DNA of 64,000 nucleotides, taken from assembly GCA_030248225.1 (NCBI GenBank), contig JASANE010000108.1:1-64000 (forward strand), written 5' to 3'. This document shows positions 57,022-64,000 of the stretch, piece after piece. The notes under the pieces are model-generated. The model was given only the letters and a program-made list of their open reading frames with translations. It was not told the origin of the DNA and ran no database searches. The translations under genes were made by a program, and so were the position numbers. Within the stretch, counting starts at the first letter, position 1. Every line of letters starts with the position of its first letter. Source of the stretch: Trileptium ribeirensis. Its lineage: Eukaryota; Nematoda; Enoplea; Enoplida; Thoracostomopsidae.

Positions 57022-57276
57022 CATATACTGGTTAACACAAGCATGGTAAAACGTAATCGCACAGGCTCGACAGAACCGAATCATGTTTTTGTTAAATTAA
57101 CGACCAACGAAATTCTCACGCCTTCGTGTCATAGAGAAAATGCAACATTTAACAAGTTATGGTCCGCAAACTTTTTGTTAGAAAGCCAGCTGTCTCGGTT
57201 GAGCCATTTGGTTGCGAGAGAAATTCGAACAATCCATACGGTTTTAAAGGAATCCACAGGTTTCCAAATTTTATAG
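57022..57276 (+). CDS. Candidate exon with an AKAP-like helix (tentative)
   Basis: The frame is open from a TAA at 57019 to TAG at 57274; ATG at 57043. The peptide has ordinary composition (NRTGSTEPNHVFVKLTTNEI) and an amphipathic segment ESQLSRLSHLVAREIRTIH, similar in pattern to the RLSSLVIQMA-type PKA-anchoring helices of the sperm AKAP group. A donor-like CCACAG|GTTTCC at about 57258 precedes the stop. If real it may belong to the same plus-strand gene as 14605 and 34474, but the distance and the intervening retroelement make this speculative. Confidence 0.35.
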   Translation, partial: HILVNTSMVKRNRTGSTEPNHVFVKLTTNEILTPSCHRENATFNKLWSANFLLESQLSRLSHLVAREIRTIHTVLKESTGFQIL

Positions 57277-60200
57277 TTTTTATATCTTGTAATACGTTTC
57301 CAAGGATAGATCGTGTAGGAGCAACTATGGAACATTTCATTTTCGATTTCATGATAGCTTTCTTTTAAATAACTTTTTGTCAGAGGAACAGCTGATAGCT
57401 ATGTTAAAAACCGCTAAACATGAACGGTTAATAATGCTCCGGAATAAGCTAAACTGCGAAATATTTATTGACTAAGCGAGTTTGCTGCTACTTGAAAGTT
57501 AACGATTCTCTTACAAGTTATATAATTGCTGTTGCGCTGAGCCAACACTTAGTCTGGAATAATAGGCCTAAAATGCTTCATTTTGTCCTATATTCTTCAA
57601 TCTGTGTTTGGGGGTTTTTCAATCTATGTTAGTACGCAAAAGCCAAAAACGTATAGATATACAAATATATATAGTTCGGTAGTTGCATTAATGAGACGAA
57701 ACCAGTGACGATAGCGTTATTATATGCGTGCACACGTCGCTCGTGATGAGCCTTACTGGGAAAAATTCTCATGCAATCCCGGTGTGTTTATTTGTACACT
57801 TCATATGTCTCATTTTTTGTCTTGGAAGACCTAAACAAACCAGCTTCTATAGTTTCAAGACGTGCTGAACACACTGCCCATAATGTTTTATTAGAGTACT
57901 AGTCGTTTTCTAGAACCGCAGCGCATGTGCTGCGACTTGGTTTCGAGTTATGGAGACGGCAATGGCTGTGTCTAGATACAATTTTAAGCATACATGTGGT
58001 GAGAAATTGTATACCAATTTTGACGCCGCGTTAACGCCAAAGATGTTCAAGCGCGTAAAGACTCTTATAATAAAAGTCATATGTAAACATTGGTTAATTT
58101 GGTTTCGTGCCGATCAGATGGTACGGCTGTCGGTTTACTTCACTCTTTGTGCTACTGCGATATATTTCCCTTAGGAAGATTGTTTCGTGTTTAACATAAG
58201 ATGTGGCAATATACAAGAGCTTCGGATAGAGTACATCATTGCTGTAACACTTCTTTAGAATACAATAAAACTTCAGCATATGCAAAGTTTGCACTAACCA
58301 GCTCCGTTATAACTACTAATTAATGCGTACCGTACGCTTGTGATATGTTGTCTTCAGGTAATATGAAATTTGTCGACAACCTGCGTGCCGTCGCAATAAC
58401 GAAACATATACGTTTCACCTTGATGGTCACACTAAGTCGTAATATAGAGCAGAGTTGGAAGTGAACAACGTAGAATTTATGAAATAAACGGAGTTTTTCT
58501 TTGCGAGGGAGGGTTACGACGTTTTGGACATTTTTGCTCGTAATTTTTCATCCTGCCCATAAATACGTAAAACATTATTACCATAATTTAAACGGGTAAA
58601 CGGGTATAAATTACTTGCAAAACTCTTCAAAATGTGTTAAGCCACTTCGGCGAGGAAAAATTTATTGTTGTTCTATATAATACTTCGTTCGCGGTTCACA
58701 CAGTCAGTGCTATAACCATTTTAAATCTATGTACACTGATTAAACCTATTTTTGTAAACGACTCTCTATTCCTTACAAAAAACCGAATTTTTGTTCTCCA
58801 TGAACATTTACTAATACGTTTGAGAATGTTTTATTGAAATTGCAACTTTTTGATGACGTAAGTTATAATAATAGTGTATACAGATTCGTAGTTAGAATAC
58901 ACTGTAACGTGAGATACGATGTTAGATTTTCCTGAATCATTTCCAAATTTTCCTTACTCAAGAAGGCAAAGTCTTTATTTTAGTATCAACTTAACTCTTT
59001 CGTGTCCATTGCTGCAACCCATCAGCCCATTTGTTAAATGTTGTCTTAACTGAGCTTGTAGCTCCGTATTTGTTTATATGTGTATTGTATCCGTTGGCTT
59101 TGGAAACAGGAACCACTAACAGCTACAAATGAAATACCTCAATGGCCCCTGAAAACTGCCTGCAACCATATAACCCAAGTACCATTCCGGGCACTGGCTC
59201 AAATTTGCAAAACATTGCACGAGTGACATATTAATTCCGGCATGACACGGTCAAGTTAAACCCGTAACACGCAAGTTTAGTTTATTAAATATTTGGCAGA
59301 ACAATTATATTACATATGTTTTAGGACTATCTGATTTTGTAAGAATTTTGTTCGCCCAATCTGACCTGTTTATATAATAATATATATTCGTATATTGGGG
59401 TCATAAAATGTGTGTCGACGACGCATGGGTTCAAAAGTTTCAATTTTTGGCTCCGCAACTAAAATTTTGAGGTAGTAGCTCTTGTATAGCACTGCGTATT
59501 CTATCTCACGCAACCTGACATCTTTGCCACAATCCTGCCATTGTGAAGTATGGCCAGTAATTATATCACGGTTATTTGGAAATGTTATTGTAAATGCGTT
59601 GCGGTTTTTTTCGTCAGCGGCTCATTGGTTGTAGAGAACACAATCACGTTACATTGCCACTGAAGTTGAAAGAACGTGGCAGCTTCCCGATTACAAAGCG
59701 CCTATAATGCTGCAAAGCATGTACAATGAAACAGATTATAAAATACTCAGTTATTCAACGTTTTCTGTAGCTCCACATTTATATGTTGTACCTGAAAATT
59801 GAATAGAAATTGAGCACTGATATACATTTTAATTAAGGCTTTAATTATTTTAAATGGTCTTATGTTTGGAGTGGAAAATAGCTTTACAATGGCATGATGT
59901 GAAATCAAACCTGATTTACTATTAACAGTCTAGACTAACTTCATTTGTAAAGCGTATTTATACCTTGTTATTTCAAGTTTACCATATATTTTATCTGCCA
60001 TATCTGAAAACATGCAGTGCAAGATATTTTTACTAAACCAATTTACAGTTAATACTGGTGGCTAACACAGTGCATTTCAGCTACACTTAATGAAGTGAAA
60101 TTTATTATATATATTAATACAAAGTCTGGCAAATGATGCTGACAAAATGCAGACCCTAGAACGGTCACTGATCACGTTATTTGTTGCGCTAAATACGACA

Positions 60201-61615
60201 ATTTTGATACACTTGTGTACATCATCCATCTGATACAGAGTGATTTAACAAGAGTTGACTTTACACAATTTTAAGAATAATCTGGCAGTAATTTTTGGTT
60301 GAATTTTGTTTCTATAATTTTGTACTGCGCGCGTATTGTGACTGGTACGCAAGTGTGTATATACTTTGACATCGCTGTACTAATTAGACTGTGGCCAACT
60401 GTATATCCTTTGCAACATGTGTAATGCTAATAATTATAAACTAATTACACATGTCACACGCTCGCATCAATTTTAATTTTCGTAACAAAATACAGCGACA
60501 AGTGATTCACAAAGTTTATACAAGAGTCAAAAGAAACACAAAAAAATCACTAGCTCAAACAGAGACGGTAACATAATTCCCCACTAACAAACCAATATAC
60601 TGTTACATTAGATGAAACAAATTTGGCTCGAAATCTAATCTATTTTTTCATAGCACCTACATCTTCATGCAAAATCACTTTGTATACTAGATTCTGCGCT
60701 GTGACCGTTGGATTGAAAGTCGTAGTTTAATTGGAAAAATGTAACGATAAAATATAGAAATATACTTGGAGCTCGCTAAGTAATTAAAGTATCAAATAAA
60801 CAATATTTAAATCTTTAAATATTAGTCATGGAAGTTGGATTTTGAAGGTAGATTCGCAATCGGCTGAACCCAATAAAAAGAGACCGTCATGAGCTTCTAG
60901 CCACCATCACTAAAGTTCAACTTTGGGAAATATTGTATACGTAATAACAGTGCTTCTGCCAAACACTTCAACCTAACGCAGCACCGGCTAGTGAATTAAT
61001 GTTTGGTGTTCCCTCGGGTTTTCAATTCAACGGCTGAATTTTTATCCAACTTAATAACATCAGTAGAATATTTGTATACCCGACATTTTAAAATGATTGA
61101 CTGATCTCAACGCTCCTTAGTCGACCATGGTTTGCGCATGTCTTAGGTAAACTTGGAGTGATTCCAGCTCCTAATGGGATTTGTGATGTCAATATTATAT
61201 GAAATCAATCAAGTAAGAGATATAACAGAAATAGATTATACTGCAGTAATTGTGGTTTTGTCATAGACGTGACATTTCAGTTAGCATGTTTATTGCTTTA
61301 AGTCGAAGAAAACGTTGCGAATGCTGTTGATAGAATTCTCATTGTGAGAAGCATTATGGAAACATGTTTATTAATGAACAATGGTGAATACAATTCTGAA
61401 TGATATAATTTATATATGCTTGCTGCAACAATTACACGGGGTGTACGATTTAGTTTACAACTGATGTTCAAGTTCATAGTTTTCAGACGTTTTTATAGAT
61501 AGCGGTAAAAGCCAGTTTCGAGACTATATCACTAGCAATTTTATAACTCAATTGTATTTTAGCAGCAGTAGGGCAGCTAAAGTTTCTTAAATTTTTAACT
61601 GCGTTAATATTCAAT
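57277..61615. other. No confident gene
   Basis: Plus-strand ORFs at 57950-58174 and 58634-58837 are unrecognised and of moderate composition. A hairpin ACATGTGTAAT...ATTACACATGT lies at about 60415-60453. Otherwise AT-rich and featureless. Confidence 0.4.
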
Positions 61616-61880
61616 AATGTCTTTGGGGTCAGGGCTGTTGATGGCTTTGGCGGTGGGGAGGGTGGCTGCGCGGCTCAGTGAGAAGTAGGCAGTTGGGGTT
61701 ACTAAAGCATATCCCCCGACTGTGGGCATTTGCAATCAAATTTACATGAAAACCAACATGGCCTCTGCCATACTAAGCACTTTGAGCTTTTCGTCTTCTT
61801 TATTTTTAAGAAGGCCCCCACAGCACATGCCCTCTCCCCTCCACCTCTAGCACCGGCCAAACGCTAGGGCCTCGGACCTA
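61616..61880. repeat. Possible MITE with G-rich/C-rich ends
   Basis: GGCGGTGGGGAGGGTGG near 61651 and CCCTCTCCCCTCCACC near 61831 are partly complementary and enclose ~165 bp. No target duplication or family was identified. Confidence 0.3.
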
Positions 61881-63433
61881 GTGCATGTATTGTGAAAATG
61901 TTCGTTAGAATCACTAAACTAAACATTCATAGTCTATGATTTTTAATCAACAATAAGAGTCAGCATATGCAATCGCGATACCGATAAAGATATCGTTACA
62001 TGTAGGTGCTCATCGAAGACGTTGCCTGTACATTGATATACGTGACATATGTATATTCTCGTCTACGACGAATAGTGGCTCACCCAGGATTTTACCTTGG
62101 AAAGTTTTAACGTCAAACAAAAAGATTGAACCGTGCACCGCTCGCTATGATTTTCTCTGTCTTGATTTACGTCATAATATTGTTCTGGCTCAAAGAGTTC
62201 CGACTATAGGCCTTTCTATGTTCTAAATTTTGTTGAGTCTTTTTCACCAATAGCATTCTTGGCTAGATTCTTTGCTGACACCGCCTGGAAAGATCCAGGA
62301 GCCTCCGTTTGGGTGTACCACCGATGTCAGCTAATTAATGTATGCATTTTCGGTGCTGGTGGTGTGAGGCCGATGAGTGGAATGAAACTTTGATATGACT
62401 TTGTTTGGTCAATGTGATTTTCGCTAACGGGTATTGCTTATGTAACAGGCCCGTTCCGGCCCGTTACGTTTATTTTACAAGATTTCGACGCTAAAATTAT
62501 CCAAACGCGTCTCAAATTGAACCAGGCAGAGGTTTCGGGAATAAAATTTCAATAGGTTGAAGGGTGCCATGGTCGCTGCCAACTGCAGGGTGTATCGTTG
62601 CTCGTTACTATTGATGTATATATCGATGTATATTCTGCCATTGCATGATTTATTGCACGATTATTATATATGTGGACCAACGCAAGAGAGACCCGAGGAA
62701 AACCGGCGTCGCCCATTAGGTTACACTCAGTAAGACGAAAATGTAGAAGAGTACCTAACTAGCTAGGACAGAAAACCCGAACGGAACTCGACTAGTAGCC
62801 CAGGCGTCTCCATCGAAGTTCAAAATTATGACCGTCCGGGAATAGGAGGCCTTTGACGATTTAAGGGATCGGGAAATAATCAAAATCAGGACTATCAACT
62901 TTACCTGGTTCCAGCTGACCATAGCTTAATGGTCGCAAAAGTAAGCTGAAATCAAGGGGTACGGTAGTTTCCGATTATTCGGAAATAACGGACCTCGGGC
63001 CTGTTTATCGGCCCGTAACCGTCCAACGGTTCAGGTTTACCGAAAATTCCCCGAGTACTTTTCGGTAGAGAATTTTCCGTGCTCTCGAACGAGCTCGCAA
63101 CATCGCAAATTCCTGAGATATTCTAGGGACAAACGGGTAAACATTCAATTAACAGCCAATACTTACGCTAGGTTTGGCTGGTGACCATGGTCCCGAGTGG
63201 ACCTGATATAGGCTTATATGGAAATATAGTTATGCACATATATGTGTACTGCTTGATCTTCGTGACTCTCTGTGTCTATTTGTCCGCCCCACCGTATCAA
63301 AACCTTTCTTTTTATAGCATCCTTTGAAGCCCAAATTTGCCTGACCACCATACTGACAACTGGTCTTTCTGGTTACCATCGGATCAGTGATGGAAAGTAC
63401 GCGTGTTTCCAAGTAGCCTACCCATTTAGACAT
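61881..63433. other. No gene; rising GC content
   Basis: GC content rises from about 62440 onward (for example GTAACAGGCCCGTTCCGGCC), but I see no domain-bearing frame. Overlapping ORFs at 63230-63481 on both strands are probably by-products of composition. Confidence 0.4.
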
Positions 63434-64000
63434 CTAACGAAACCAGACGGGCCTCGACCCGGCCTGTCATCCCGCTGCTAGGTAACATATTTGGCTGTTT
63501 CACAATGTACAACGAAAATTTAACGTAAAATTCCGTCCGTTTGTACCAACTCCGTATTTGACCCCAGACCCTAAATGTGCTGATGCGACCCTTCATTCTA
63601 CTCGCCTTTTTTGGCGAGTGCAACGATATCCGGCGGGTCTTTGTCCGACCTCTCGTTAGCCCGTTAGAACCTGCCAAAGTGCCCCCAATTTGGCATACCG
63701 ACTGAAAGTGGGTACAGTCCAACCGAAAATTTAACCCCAACTCAAAAGTAGGCAAAACGCCCCTCATCGCATTCGCCACGTCGAGACATCTTCAAAGATG
63801 CCCGGCGGGTCTCCGTCAGTCGCCCCGTTAACCCGGGATGGCCGACAACGTGCCCCCACCGTTACCGACACTCTCTTTATCAGTCGTGATTTTAGTGCCC
63901 CTCTACCCGCTGCCGATAAGGCAGGGAAAACACCCCTCGTTTGAATCGCCTTTCCATGGCGAGTTCAACGATGCCCGGCGGGCGTCGCTCCGCCCAACCG
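63434..64000. repeat. ~172 bp tandem satellite running off the right edge
   Basis: The anchor CCGGCGGG occurs at 63630, 63802 and 63975, spacing 172-173 bp. It is preceded by TTCAACGATG-type and TCGCC...GGCGAG words and followed by GTTARCCCG, GTGCCCCC and CGCCCCTC. A more diverged unit seems to lie to the left (GTACAACGAAAATTTAAC at 63504). Units carry a CTCGCCTTTTTTGGCGAG hairpin. A 117-codon minus ORF here is a by-product of the repeat. Confidence 0.75.

Noticed and set aside
59468..59490. let-7-like TGAGGTAGTAG followed by TTGTATAG
   Set aside because: The spacing differs from let-7, and the only complementary arm (CTATCTCA) gives a hairpin of about 42 nt, too short for a normal pre-miRNA. 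Probably chance.

Overview
This 64 kb window looks like nuclear DNA from an invertebrate animal. It is AT-rich, has almost no long ORFs, and the few candidate coding blocks are short, exon-sized and flanked by splice-like signals. Most recognisable content is transposable-element debris: MITEs of the hAT, PIF/Harbinger and TA-target types, foldback elements, a decayed mariner-type transposase and one large LTR retroelement. I cannot name the species. No bacterial operon features, rRNA genes or CRISPR arrays are visible.

Layout. 0-9 kb: a solo LTR (787-1956, 4-bp target duplication) and a TA-flanked MITE (4136-4453). 9-14.3 kb: one weak exon candidate, a compositionally skewed T-poor island beside a foldback element with ~325 bp arms (10441-11203), and two Harbinger-like MITEs back to back sharing one TTA target (13364-13871 and 13875-14258). 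14.6-16.7 kb: the only substantial host-type coding block, a plus-strand 436-codon reading frame followed by further open frame interrupted by two TGAs and a frame change. Smaller candidate exons follow at 21826-21923, 34474-34909, 38572-38997, 46192-46401 and 57022-57276. Several carry amphipathic helices with a Y/W-A-x-x-L-type pattern, reminiscent of the PKA-anchoring helices of AKAPs, so they may be parts of one large gene; this is inference only.

17-43 kb: repeats. These include a 3 x 138 bp tandem array, a DD41D mariner-like transposase pseudogene (about 28190-29020, minus), two members of one hAT MITE family (29429-30220 with a perfect 8-bp duplication, and 37729-38513), a ~160 bp tandem array flanked by diverged ~370 bp direct repeats, two members of a Harbinger-like MITE family, and a ~50 bp satellite (40520-43100) invaded by a palindrome-rich foldback element and by a second copy of the TA MITE family.

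47.3-56.3 kb: a minus-strand LTR retroelement with ~1.05 kb LTRs, a polypurine tract, a PBS-like site and one 591-codon gag-type ORF, but no recognisable pol. In place of pol lies about 5 kb of noncoding DNA with striking potential RNA structure: five hairpins with different perfect stems around a related loop, two hairpins with different stems around an identical 19-nt loop, and a 143-nt domain closed by a 9-bp helix enclosing three hairpins. This gag-only element and its structured interior are the most unusual feature of the window. 56-64 kb: little except a weak exon candidate and, at the right edge, a GC-richer ~172 bp tandem satellite that runs out of the window.
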